DNA from: Bacillota bacterium
GTDB taxonomy: Bacteria; Bacillota; Clostridia; Lachnospirales; Lachnospiraceae
Direction: 5' to 3'
Assembly (NCBI GenBank): GCA_023419655.1
Contig: JAEZXP010000110.1
Span: 1 to 14,426 of the forward strand
Length of the DNA stretch: 14,426 bases
Part shown: in pieces, positions 1 to 6,521 of the stretch
How positions within the stretch are numbered: the first letter of the stretch is position 1
How the letters are laid out: each line of letters opens with the position of its first letter
The notes under the pieces: generated by a model
Told to the model about the DNA's origin: nothing
Database searches by the model: none
The model's input: the letters and a program-made list of their open reading frames with translations, nothing else
Program-made: the position numbers and the translations under genes

Positions 1-61
1 CTGTAAGGATATAATCCTTGAACTAATGACAGAGGCGGAGAAATTATTATGGAAAAGATAG
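1..61 (+). CDS. fabK: C-terminal tail of upstream gene, probably enoyl-ACP reductase II (FabK), partial
   Basis: The frame beginning at base 2 stays open to a TAG at 59-61 and reads CKDIILELMTEAEKLL followed by WKR. This amphipathic helical tail resembles the end of FabK/nitronate-monooxygenase-type flavoproteins, which close with an (E)EI..(D/E)...EAE..L helix. In clostridial fab clusters fabK commonly lies directly before fabD. FabK would perform the last reduction of the elongation cycle (enoyl-ACP to acyl-ACP, NAD(P)H/FMN). Its stop lies 13 bases inside fabD, so the two would be translationally coupled. Only 19 residues are visible, so identity rests mainly on gene order plus the tail; another frame stops at base 6 (CTG TAA) and could instead end the upstream gene. 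Confidence 0.5.
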   Translation, partial: CKDIILELMTEAEKLLWKR

Positions 62-990
62 CGTATCTGTTTCCCGGTCAGGGAGCTCAATATATCGGTA
101 TGGGCAAGGAGCTGTATAACAGCCTTCCCGAATGCAGGGAGGTATTTGATAAGACGGATGAGAGCCTGCGCATGAAGCTTTCAGACATGATATTTGACGG
201 CAGCAAGGAGGAACTGGACCGTACCGAGTATACCCAGCCGGCAATTGTAACCATGTCCATAGCAGCCTGCAAAGCCTTGTCAAAATATCCTATCAAGCCC
301 CATGTGGCAGCAGGATTAAGCCTGGGTGAATATTCCGCCTTGACTGTCAGCGGTGTGTTTCGTCAATCACAGGTTATTCCCCTGGTACAAAAGCGGGGCC
401 GGTTTATGCAGGAAGCTGTTTCAGAAGGAAAAGGGAAGATGTGTGCAATCCTTGGACTTTCGGAGGATAAGATAAGGGAAGCATGCGAAAAGGCAAAGCA
501 ATACGGAGTAGTCGAGCCTGCTAATTTTAACTGTCCGGGTCAGATTGTTATCGGCGGTGAGGCGAAAGCGGTGGAGGAAGCCGCCAATATTGCCAAGGAA
601 TATGGAGCCGCAAGATGTGTATTTCTTGCAGTCAGTGCACCGTTTCATACCAGTATGCTGCTTCCGGCGGCAGAAAGGCTGCAAAAGGAGCTGGATACCC
701 TGCCGCTTGGTAAGATGGAGCATCCGGTAATCAGCAATGTTACCGCCGATTATATAGACACCGTGGATGAGGTAAAGGGCTTGCTATACCGGCAGGTGAT
801 GAGCAGTGTCCTGTGGGAACAAACTATACGAAGGATGGCAGAGGATGGTGTCAGGCATTATGTGGAGCTGGGTCCGGGCAGAACCCTGTCCGGGTTTGTC
901 AAGAAGATAGACCGCAGTCTTAACACGTATAATGTGGAAGACTTAGCTTCTCTTGATAAAACTGTCTCATCCCTGGAATCTTTGCAATAG
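49..990 (+). CDS. fabD: malonyl-CoA:ACP S-malonyltransferase (FabD)
   Basis: Cytoplasmic transacylase that moves malonyl from CoA to acyl carrier protein, supplying the two-carbon donor for chain elongation. The 313-residue protein has the usual family length. It opens with YLFPGQGAQYIGMG (oxyanion Gln11), carries the nucleophile elbow GLSLGEYSAL with Ser91 in GxSxG, the malonyl carboxylate-binding Arg116 (QKRGRFMQ), and the catalytic His200 in SAPFHTSML. Asn/Gly-rich NCPGQIVIGG and the late ELGPGRTLSGFVKK motif are also typical. The ATG at 49 has GGAG at 37-40, 8 bases upstream. It overlaps the tail of the probable fabK and is followed by fabG after a short gap, so it belongs to the fab operon. 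No anomaly seen. Confidence 0.97.
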   Translation: MEKIAYLFPGQGAQYIGMGKELYNSLPECREVFDKTDESLRMKLSDMIFDGSKEELDRTEYTQPAIVTMSIAACKALSKYPIKPHVAAGLSLGEYSALTVSGVFRQSQVIPLVQKRGRFMQEAVSEGKGKMCAILGLSEDKIREACEKAKQYGVVEPANFNCPGQIVIGGEAKAVEEAANIAKEYGAARCVFLAVSAPFHTSMLLPAAERLQKELDTLPLGKMEHPVISNVTADYIDTVDEVKGLLYRQVMSSVLWEQTIRRMAEDGVRHYVELGPGRTLSGFVKKIDRSLNTYNVEDLASLDKTVSSLESLQ

Positions 991-1016
991 AGGTATATTA
1001 AGAAATGGAGAAGAAG

Positions 1017-1757
1017 ATGCTTAGAGGAAAAACAGCAATTATTACCGGTGCCGGAAGAGGCATAGGAAGGGCAATCGCCCTGCAATTTGCCAGGGCAGGT
1101 GCCCGGGTCGTTATAAATTATCGAAACAGTATTACACAGGTGGAGGAATTACTGGATATCATTAAGAATGCGGGAGGCGAGGCTATCGCCGTCAAGGCTG
1201 ATATAAGCAGGGAAGGCGAAGCGAAGCATTTGATAGAAGAAGCCGTAAAAGAATATAAAACACTGGATATCTTAGTCAATAATGCAGGTATCAATAAAGA
1301 TAACCTTCTTATAAGAATGACAGAAGAGGAATTCGAAAGTGTAATGGATATCAATCTAAAGGGTACATTTTTCTGTATGAAGCACGCCGCCTCGGTAATG
1401 TTAAGGCAGAGATTCGGAAAGATAATTAATATATCCTCGGTAGTAGGGATTGCAGGGAATATGGGTCAGGCAAATTATGCGGCTTCAAAAGCCGGAATCA
1501 TCGGTATGACGAAATCCGCCGCAAAGGAGCTGGCAAGAAGGGGTATTACCGTCAAAGCAGTTGCCCCGGGCTTTAATCAGACAGATATGACGGATGAGCT
1601 GCCGGACAAAGTAAAAGAGGCAAGTATTGCAGCGATTCCCCTGGGCCGCTTCGGCAATGCGGATGAGGTGGCAGAAGCAGTAGGATTCCTGGCTTCGGAT
1701 GCCGCAGGATATATAACAGGCCAGGTTCTGCAGGTAGACGGCGGTATGATAATGTAA
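1017..1757 (+). CDS. fabG: 3-oxoacyl-ACP reductase (FabG)
   Basis: NADPH-dependent short-chain dehydrogenase that reduces 3-ketoacyl-ACP to 3-hydroxyacyl-ACP. From the ATG at 1017 the protein is 246 residues, the standard FabG length. It shows the Rossmann cofactor motif TGAGRGIG (residues 10-17), NNAG (88-91), Asn113, and the catalytic Ser141, Tyr154 and Lys158 in INISSVVG and QANYAASKAG. The C-terminal PGFNQTDMT and GQVLQVDGG are family hallmarks. An in-frame ATG lies four codons earlier at 1005, but 1017 is preferred: GGAG (1007-1010) sits 6 bases before it and MLRGKTAIITG matches the family N terminus. The 1005 start has only AGAGGT at 10 bases. It follows fabD closely; the gap to fabF holds repeats. 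Confidence 0.95.
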   Translation: MLRGKTAIITGAGRGIGRAIALQFARAGARVVINYRNSITQVEELLDIIKNAGGEAIAVKADISREGEAKHLIEEAVKEYKTLDILVNNAGINKDNLLIRMTEEEFESVMDINLKGTFFCMKHAASVMLRQRFGKIINISSVVGIAGNMGQANYAASKAGIIGMTKSAAKELARRGITVKAVAPGFNQTDMTDELPDKVKEASIAAIPLGRFGNADEVAEAVGFLASDAAGYITGQVLQVDGGMIM

Positions 1758-1780
1758 TCGAGGAAGTTGTATAGAATATC

Positions 1781-1823
1781 CATAAATGGCAAGCGATAGA
1801 TGGCATAACCATAGATGGCATGG
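1781..1823 (+). repeat. degenerate ~15-bp tandem repeat in fabG-fabF gap
   Basis: The gap between fabG and fabF contains three consecutive imperfect units: CATAAATGGCAAG (1781-1793), CGATAGATGGCATAA (1794-1808) and CCATAGATGGCATGG (1809-1823). The 11-mer ATAGATGGCAT is repeated exactly at 1796-1806 and 1811-1821, giving a 15-base period. The last unit runs up to the fabF ribosome binding site. The same motif family recurs in the accB-fabZ gap. No function is known to me. Confidence 0.75.
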
Positions 1824-1837
1824 AATGGGAGGAAGGT

Positions 1838-3076
1838 ATGAATCATAGAGTTGTTATAACCGGAATAGGAGCTGTTACACCAATTGGAAATACCGTAGAG
1901 GAATTCTTTAAAAATGTAAGAGAAGGAGCATGTGGTATTGATTTTATCACAAGCTTTGATACGCAGGAATATGCCGTTAAGCTGGCTGCGGCGGTAAAGG
2001 ATTTTGACCCCAGGGATTATATGGATTTTAAAGAAACAAGAAGAATGGACCGTTTTTCATGGTTTGCCATAGCAGCTTCATCACAGGCAGTACAGGATTC
2101 GGGAATTGATTTGGAGAATATAGATAAAAGCCGGTTCGGAGTCATTGTAGGTTCCGGAATAGGCGGTCTTGAACATATAGAAAAGGAAGCAAAAACCCTG
2201 ATAGATAAGGGACCAAAGAGAGTGAACCCCTTATTTATCCCCCTGATAATCAGCAATATGGCAGCCGGAAATATTGCGATAAAATTCGGTGCACAGGGCG
2301 TATGCACCAATGTCGTTACGGCCTGTGCCACCGGTACTCACAGCATAGGAGAAGCTTATCGGAATATCAAGCACGGCTATGCGGATGTGATGCTGGCGGG
2401 CGGTACGGAAGCGTCTATTACACCTCTGGGTATAGCGGGCTTTAGTGCCCTGACAGCCCTGTCCGTCAGCAAGGACCCCCTGCGGGCTTCCATTCCTTTT
2501 GATAAGGAGAGAGACGGTTTTGTCATGGGCGAGGGAGCCGGAATTCTGCTGCTTGAGGAATATGAGCATGCCAAAAAACGGGGAGCCAAAATCTATGCGG
2601 AAGTTGTCGGCTATGGAGCCACCTGCGACGCTTATCATATTACAGCCCCCTCTCCCGATGGACACGGCGGAGCCATGTCGATGAAGAACGCGATGGAAGA
2701 AGCGGGTATAACGCCGAAAGATATTTCGTATGTGAATGCCCATGGCACAAGTACGCCAATCAACGACAGATTGGAGACAATGGCAATGAAAGCAGCCTTT
2801 GGAGAAGAAGCCTGCAATATACCGGTAAGCTCCACAAAATCTATGATTGGACATTTGCTGGGGGCAGCAGGAGCAGTTGAGGCGGTTGTATGCATGAAGG
2901 CAATAGAGGAAGGATTTATACCTGCCACCATCGGTCTGCGTCAGCCGGATGAGGAATGTGATTTGGATTATGTACCGAATATAGGCAGGGAGAGCCAGTT
3001 GTCGTATGTCATGAGCAATAGCCTGGGCTTTGGAGGACATAATGCAACCCTGATATTTAAAAATATGGAGGTGTAG
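1838..3076 (+). CDS. fabF: 3-oxoacyl-ACP synthase II (FabF, KAS II)
   Basis: Elongating beta-ketoacyl-ACP synthase: it condenses malonyl-ACP with acyl-ACP, releasing CO2, the carbon-carbon bond-forming step of the cycle. The 412-residue protein has the standard length and a full Cys-His-His active site: Cys163 in TACATGTHSIGEA, His302 in VNAHGTSTPIND and His339 in TKSMIGHLLGAAGA, with Lys334 in STKSMIGH. The GFGGHNA loop near residue 398 is the usual acyl-pocket gate. A longer frame opens at ATG 1820, but the ATG at 1838 is chosen because GGAGG (1828-1832) lies 5 bases upstream and MNHRVVITGIG is the canonical beginning. The stop is only 2 bases from the accB GTG, and the accB ribosome binding site lies inside the end of fabF. 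Confidence 0.97.
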   Translation: MNHRVVITGIGAVTPIGNTVEEFFKNVREGACGIDFITSFDTQEYAVKLAAAVKDFDPRDYMDFKETRRMDRFSWFAIAASSQAVQDSGIDLENIDKSRFGVIVGSGIGGLEHIEKEAKTLIDKGPKRVNPLFIPLIISNMAAGNIAIKFGAQGVCTNVVTACATGTHSIGEAYRNIKHGYADVMLAGGTEASITPLGIAGFSALTALSVSKDPLRASIPFDKERDGFVMGEGAGILLLEEYEHAKKRGAKIYAEVVGYGATCDAYHITAPSPDGHGGAMSMKNAMEEAGITPKDISYVNAHGTSTPINDRLETMAMKAAFGEEACNIPVSSTKSMIGHLLGAAGAVEAVVCMKAIEEGFIPATIGLRQPDEECDLDYVPNIGRESQLSYVMSNSLGFGGHNATLIFKNMEV

Positions 3077-3078
3077 CC

Positions 3079-3555
3079 GTGGAATATAATGAAATAATAG
3101 GATTGATGCAGGAAATGACGAAGACGGGTCTTACCAGAATCAAGATATAAAAAGACGACTTTAAGCTTGAGCTGGAAAAGAATAATGGCATAAGCAAAGA
3201 ACGAAACCTTTCTGAAAGTGCAATAACTTTTCAACCGTCAGCTGTAGAGTATAATACGGCAGATAGCATAGCATATAATGCGGTTAAAGAGAATATCGTG
3301 CAGGAAGAAGAATTACCGGGAACGAAAAAGATACTGTCTCCGATGGTAGGAACCTTCTATTCCCAGCCCGCACCGGATAAGCCGGCGTATATTAATGCTG
3401 GGGATGTGGTTAAAAAGGGGCAGACCGTCTGTATTATAGAAGCAATGAAACTGATGAATGAAATTGAAAGCGAAGTAGAGGGAGAGGTTATCAAATGCCT
3501 GGTTGAAAACGAAGACATGGTAGAATTCGGCCAGCCCCTTTTCGTAGTGAAATAG
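3079..3555 (+). pseudogene. accB: biotin carboxyl carrier protein (AccB) interrupted by in-frame TAA at codon 24
   Basis: AccB carries biotin between the biotin carboxylase and carboxyltransferase halves of acetyl-CoA carboxylase. The GTG at 3079 has GGAGGTG at 3067-3073, inside the end of fabF. From it the frame reads VEYNEIIGLMQEMTKTGLTRIKI, then TAA at 3148-3150, then continues in the same frame with KDDFKLELEK, a low-complexity linker and an intact biotinyl domain ending in TAG at 3553-3555. Read through, the product would be 158 residues, the normal AccB length, with the biotin-accepting Lys124 in EAMKLMNE. The residue before KDDFKLELEK is usually Glu, so a single GAA-to-TAA change explains the stop; there is no frameshift. 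TAA ends fabG and fabZ here, so it is not a sense codon. Either a genuine nonsense mutation, a sequencing error, or expression only of the C-terminal part. Confidence 0.8.
3298..3555 (+). CDS. accB: possible separately translated biotinyl domain of AccB (85 aa)
   Basis: GTG at 3298 is the first ATG, GTG or TTG in frame after the accB nonsense codon and opens an 85-residue protein that is essentially the complete biotinyl/lipoyl-type domain: ILSPMVGTFYSQPAP, then GDVVKKGQTVCIIEAMKLMN, then GEVIKCLVENEDMVEFGQPL. The biotin-accepting lysine is residue 51 of this fragment. The domain fold needs only about 80 residues, so the fragment could be biotinylated, but it would lack the N-terminal segment that docks AccB onto biotin carboxylase. 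The upstream signal is poor (AAAGAG about 6 bases before), so efficient independent initiation is doubtful; limited reinitiation after the TAA, 147 bases upstream, is the other route. An alternative view of the same locus as the interrupted accB entry. Confidence 0.35.
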   Translation: MQEEELPGTKKILSPMVGTFYSQPAPDKPAYINAGDVVKKGQTVCIIEAMKLMNEIESEVEGEVIKCLVENEDMVEFGQPLFVVK

Positions 3556-3566
3556 AACTGCGGATA

Positions 3567-3588
3567 GTAATGCCGTGGATAGCATTAC
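3567..3588 (+). repeat. inverted repeat just after accB
   Basis: GTAATGC (3567-3573) and GCATTAC (3582-3588) form a 7-bp stem around an 8-base loop, starting 11 bases after the accB stop. There is no following T tract, so it is not a classical terminator. Its right arm runs directly into the repeat array of this gap and into the 10-base palindrome CCATGCATGG (3588-3597). Confidence 0.5.
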
Positions 3589-3646
3589 CATGCATGGCAT
3601 AATATGAATGACATAGCCATGAAGGGCATAGTCGTAAATGGCAGTG
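3588..3646 (+). repeat. degenerate ~15-bp repeat array in accB-fabZ gap
   Basis: Four imperfect units related to those before fabF: CCATGCATGGCATAAT (3588-3603), ATGAATGACATAG (3604-3616), CCATGAAGGGCATAG (3617-3631) and TCGTAAATGGCAGTG (3632-3646). Period is 13-16 bases and the shared core is ATGGCATA. Copies are more diverged than in the fabG-fabF gap. The array ends about 20 bases before fabZ and leaves its ribosome binding site clear. Confidence 0.65.
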
Positions 3647-3665
3647 AAATGAGAGAGAGGAAATT

Positions 3666-4094
3666 ATGAATATCAATGAAATACAAAAAATAATACCCCA
3701 CCGTCCTCCGTTTCTTCTGGTTGACCGTATTGACCGGCTTGAACCGGGAGTGCATGGTGTCGGAAGAAAATGTGTTACGATGAATGAGCCTTATTTTGTA
3801 GGTCATTTTCCAGGAAAGGCCGTTATGCCCGGCGTTATTATATTGGAGGCACTTGCCCAGACAGGAGCGGTGGTAATGCTTTCTGAGGAGAAGAATGCGG
3901 GCAAAATCGTTTATTTTGGCGGCATGGATAAGGTAAAATTTAGACGGCAGGTTGTCCCCGGCGACGTACTGATTCTGGATGTGGAAATCATAAAGAACAA
4001 AGGAAGCTTTGGTGTGGGTAATGCAACTGCCTATGTTGAAGATGAGGTAGCCGTAGAGGCGGTATTTACATTTGCGGTAGGAAACAGTTCATAA
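3666..4094 (+). CDS. fabZ: 3-hydroxyacyl-ACP dehydratase (FabZ)
   Basis: Cytoplasmic hotdog-fold dehydratase that converts 3-hydroxyacyl-ACP to trans-2-enoyl-ACP. The 142-residue length is standard. The N terminus IQKIIPHRPPFLLVDRI and the catalytic region GHFPGKAVMPGVIILEALAQ are diagnostic; His47 and Glu61 are the catalytic pair with the usual 14-residue spacing. FGGMDKVKFRRQVVPGD is the conserved central-strand region. The ATG at 3666 follows GAGAGAGG with about 5 bases spacing. It sits between accB and accC, the typical clostridial order, after a 110-base gap filled by repeats and before an 88-base gap containing a hairpin. No sign of a FabA-type isomerase; whether this enzyme also isomerises cannot be read from the sequence. 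Confidence 0.96.
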   Translation: MNINEIQKIIPHRPPFLLVDRIDRLEPGVHGVGRKCVTMNEPYFVGHFPGKAVMPGVIILEALAQTGAVVMLSEEKNAGKIVYFGGMDKVKFRRQVVPGDVLILDVEIIKNKGSFGVGNATAYVEDEVAVEAVFTFAVGNSS

Positions 4095-4113
4095 AAAAAA
4101 TGAACCTTTGGAA

Positions 4114-4141
4114 GTTTGCACCTGTCTTCCCCGGTGCAAAC
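4114..4141 (+). repeat. hairpin in fabZ-accC gap
   Basis: GTTTGCACC (4114-4122) and GGTGCAAAC (4133-4141) are a perfect 9-bp inverted repeat around the pyrimidine loop TGTCTTCCCC. No T run follows (CTTATAGAAAAT), so it is unlikely to be an intrinsic terminator; a message-processing or stabilising stem is more plausible. The stem ends 29 bases before the accC ribosome binding site. Confidence 0.7.
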
Positions 4142-4182
4142 CTTATAGAAAATAGATTGAATGAAATATAAGGAGATTCAGG

Positions 4183-5529
4183 ATGTTTCATAAAATATTG
4201 ATTGCGAACCGTGGAGAAATTGCAGTCCGGATTATCCGTGCCTGCAAAGAAATGGGTATCGAGACTGTTGCTGTCTATTCGGAGGCAGATAAAGAGGCCT
4301 TGCATGTATTGCTGGCGGATGAGGCTGTATGTATCGGTCCCTATAAATCGAGAGACAGCTATCTGAATATGCAAAACATTATAAGCGCAACGGTTCTTAC
4401 CGGTGCCACGGCAATTCATCCCGGCTTTGGCTTTTTGTCGGAGAACAGCTCCTTTGCCAGAATGTGCGAGGACTGTAATATTACGTTTATCGGACCGGAT
4501 GCAGATACGATTGACCTTCTGGGCAATAAGTCGAAAGCCAGAGAGACCATGCAAAAGGCGGGAATACCTGTGGTACCCGGTAGCGATGGAGACATCGAGG
4601 ATATCAATGAGGCATTGGAGCTTGCAAAGACAATCGGCTATCCTGTTATGATTAAAGCCTGTGCGGGCGGCGGAGGAAAAGGAATGCGGGCAGTATATGC
4701 GGCCTGTGATTTGGAAAGAGCGGTGGCTTCTGCGAAGAATGAGGCCAAAGCGGCATTTGGGGATGATAAGGTATATATGGAGAAGCTGATTATTCATCCG
4801 AAGCATGTGGAATTCCAAATCCTTGCTGACAAGCATGGAAATGTAATACATCTGGGGGAGAGGGATTGCTCCGTCCAAAGAAGGAATCAAAAATTAATGG
4901 AGGAATCACCCTGTCCGGTCATGGGCAAAGAGCTTCGAACCCGAATGGGAGAAGCATCCGTAAGAGCGGCAAAGACAACAGGGTATGTAAATGCAGGAAC
5001 AATAGAATTTTTACTGGATAATCAGAATAACTTTTATTTTATGGAGATGAATACAAGAATTCAGGTAGAGCATCCTGTTACAGAGATGGTCACTGGAATT
5101 GATATGATAAAGGAGCAGATACGAATTGCCGGTGGTGAAAAATTAGCTTGCAGACAGGAGGATATTGAATTTCGCGGTCATGCCATAGAATGCAGGATTA
5201 ACGCAGAGGACCCGGAGAGAGACTTCCTGCCTTGTCCCGGACTTGTGGAGAATGTGCTGTTTCCGGGAGGATTTGGTGTCCGGGTGGATAGTGCATTATA
5301 CGGCGGCTATAAGGTGCCGTCCTGCTATGATTCCATGCTGGCAAAGATTATAGCCCACGGTAAAACCAGGGAAGAAGCCATCAGCAGGATGAAGCGTGCT
5401 CTTGGCGAGCTGGTGATTGATGGTATAAGTACCAATGTTGACTTTCAATATGAGCTTTTAGAAAGGGATGAAATCCTTTCGGGACAGTACCATACCGGTC
5501 TGATTGAGGGAAAGAAGCATTATGAGTAG
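4183..5529 (+). CDS. accC: acetyl-CoA carboxylase, biotin carboxylase subunit (AccC)
   Basis: ATP-grasp enzyme that carboxylates the biotin of AccB using bicarbonate and ATP, the first half-reaction of malonyl-CoA synthesis. The 448-residue length matches the family. The N-terminal domain begins FHKILIANRGEIAVRIIRA. Lys116, the glycine-rich ATP loop AGGGGKGMR (161-169) and Lys158 bind nucleotide; Glu288, Arg292, Gln294, Val295 and Glu296 in EMNTRIQVEHP and Arg338 in ECRINAEDP fall at the positions known for the E. coli enzyme. AAGGAG (4170-4175) lies 7 bases before the ATG. The last 8 bases overlap accD, so the two are translationally coupled. All catalytic residues look intact, which contrasts with the broken accB upstream. 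Confidence 0.97.
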   Translation: MFHKILIANRGEIAVRIIRACKEMGIETVAVYSEADKEALHVLLADEAVCIGPYKSRDSYLNMQNIISATVLTGATAIHPGFGFLSENSSFARMCEDCNITFIGPDADTIDLLGNKSKARETMQKAGIPVVPGSDGDIEDINEALELAKTIGYPVMIKACAGGGGKGMRAVYAACDLERAVASAKNEAKAAFGDDKVYMEKLIIHPKHVEFQILADKHGNVIHLGERDCSVQRRNQKLMEESPCPVMGKELRTRMGEASVRAAKTTGYVNAGTIEFLLDNQNNFYFMEMNTRIQVEHPVTEMVTGIDMIKEQIRIAGGEKLACRQEDIEFRGHAIECRINAEDPERDFLPCPGLVENVLFPGGFGVRVDSALYGGYKVPSCYDSMLAKIIAHGKTREEAISRMKRALGELVIDGISTNVDFQYELLERDEILSGQYHTGLIEGKKHYE

Positions 5530-6397
5530 AAATCTGTTTAAATCAAAACAATACGCAACGACAAAAGTATACCGCTCCAGACCGCAGGACCGCAAAGAGC
5601 AAGTAGAAGAAAAGCCAAATGTACCGCAGGGGATTATGACAAAATGCCCGGGCTGCGGGAAGGTTATCTATACAAAGCTTCTGGAGCAGAACCATAAAAT
5701 GTGTGAATGCGGATACTGCTTTAAGCTGTCGGCAAACGAGCGGCTGGACATGATTATGGATAAAGACACATTCACAGAAGCAGACTATGAATTAACAACG
5801 AAGGACCCGCTTGACTTTCCCGGATACGCTGATAAGCTGACAAAGACCCAGGAACAGACGGGTCTTGTGGATGGATTAATAACAGGAAAAGGACGAATCT
5901 GCGGCAATTTTGCCTATATAGGAATAATGGATTCTGCATTTTTCATGGGAAGCATGGGAACCGTTATCGGAGAGAAGCTGACAAGAATATTTGAGAAAGC
6001 AACGGATGAACGGCTGCCGGTTGTAGTATTTACCGCCTCCGGAGGGGCAAGAATGCAGGAGGGAATCTTTTCTCTGATGCAGATGGCAAAGGTAAGTGCG
6101 GCTGTTGCAAGGCATGGTGATGCGGGGCTTTTATATATTACAGTCCTGACGGACCCCACGACGGGCGGTGTTACCGCCAGCTTTGCCATGCTTGGAGATA
6201 TTATCCTGGCGGAGCCGGGAGCTTTAATAGGCTTTGCCGGACCCCGGGTAATTGAGCAGACCATCGGACAAAAGCTTCCGGAGGGCTTTCAGAGAGCTGA
6301 ATTTTTGTTGAAACATGGCTTTGTAGACCGGATAGTAGCAAGAGATAAGATGAAGGATACGTTGGGAGCATTACTAAAGCTTCATTCGCGGCAATAA
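5522..6397 (+). CDS. accD: acetyl-CoA carboxylase carboxyltransferase subunit beta (AccD)
   Basis: Beta half of the carboxyltransferase that passes the carboxyl group from biotin to acetyl-CoA. From the ATG at 5522 it has 291 residues. A TTG six codons earlier (5504) is possible, but ATG 5522 overlaps the accC stop in the usual coupled way and has GAGGG upstream. An N-terminal zinc ribbon begins with CPGC (42-45). The crotonase-fold core has FMGSMGTVIGE, ASGGARMQEG (172-181), LTDPTTGGVTASFAMLGD and GFAGPRVIEQT (237-247), all characteristic. The second zinc pair is unusual: residues 61-66 read CECGYC, giving C-x-C-x2-C where the family has C-x2-C after a 15-residue spacer. It probably still binds zinc. 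Partner of AccA, the next gene. Confidence 0.96.
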   Translation: MSRNLFKSKQYATTKVYRSRPQDRKEQVEEKPNVPQGIMTKCPGCGKVIYTKLLEQNHKMCECGYCFKLSANERLDMIMDKDTFTEADYELTTKDPLDFPGYADKLTKTQEQTGLVDGLITGKGRICGNFAYIGIMDSAFFMGSMGTVIGEKLTRIFEKATDERLPVVVFTASGGARMQEGIFSLMQMAKVSAAVARHGDAGLLYITVLTDPTTGGVTASFAMLGDIILAEPGALIGFAGPRVIEQTIGQKLPEGFQRAEFLLKHGFVDRIVARDKMKDTLGALLKLHSRQ

Positions 6398-6404
6398 TAG
6401 AGGT

Positions 6405-6434
6405 CCGGATTTGTTCGATAGACAAGATTTCCGG
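6405..6434 (+). other. imperfect hairpin in accD-accA gap
   Basis: The 124-base gap between accD and accA begins with CCGGA (6405-6409) pairing TCCGG (6430-6434), with an inner TTGT/ACAA stem (6411-6414 and 6422-6425) and a 7-base loop. A second small stem, CATCAT/ATGATG around AGTTA, lies near 6470-6486. Neither is followed by a T tract. I see no clear promoter in the gap. These may be simple mRNA structures; weak evidence. Confidence 0.25.
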
Positions 6435-6521
6435 TACGCATCGATGATAACAGATTAAAATCAGGTAACATCATAGTTAATGATGATATCAATTGGAAAG
6501 GGATATAGGGTAGGGGATATG

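Noticed and set aside
2231..3040. Long open frame on the minus strand opposite fabF
   Set aside because: It lies wholly antisense to a strongly conserved gene, has no ribosome binding site or recognisable domain, and its composition is that of a shadow frame.
3148..3150. TAA in accB read as a recoded sense codon
   Set aside because: TAA is the normal stop of fabG, fabZ, accD and other genes in this window, so a global reassignment is excluded; no recoding signal or structure was recognised next to it.
3079..3300. Frameshift as the cause of the broken accB
   Set aside because: Sequence on both sides of the TAA is in the same frame and family-like, so a single substitution explains it better than an indel.
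1781..3646. CRISPR array
   Set aside because: Units are only 13-16 bases, contiguous without unique spacers, degenerate, and no cas gene is nearby.
4066..4890. Long open frame on the minus strand opposite accC
   Set aside because: Antisense to conserved accC with no domain, start signal or promoter; treated as a shadow.
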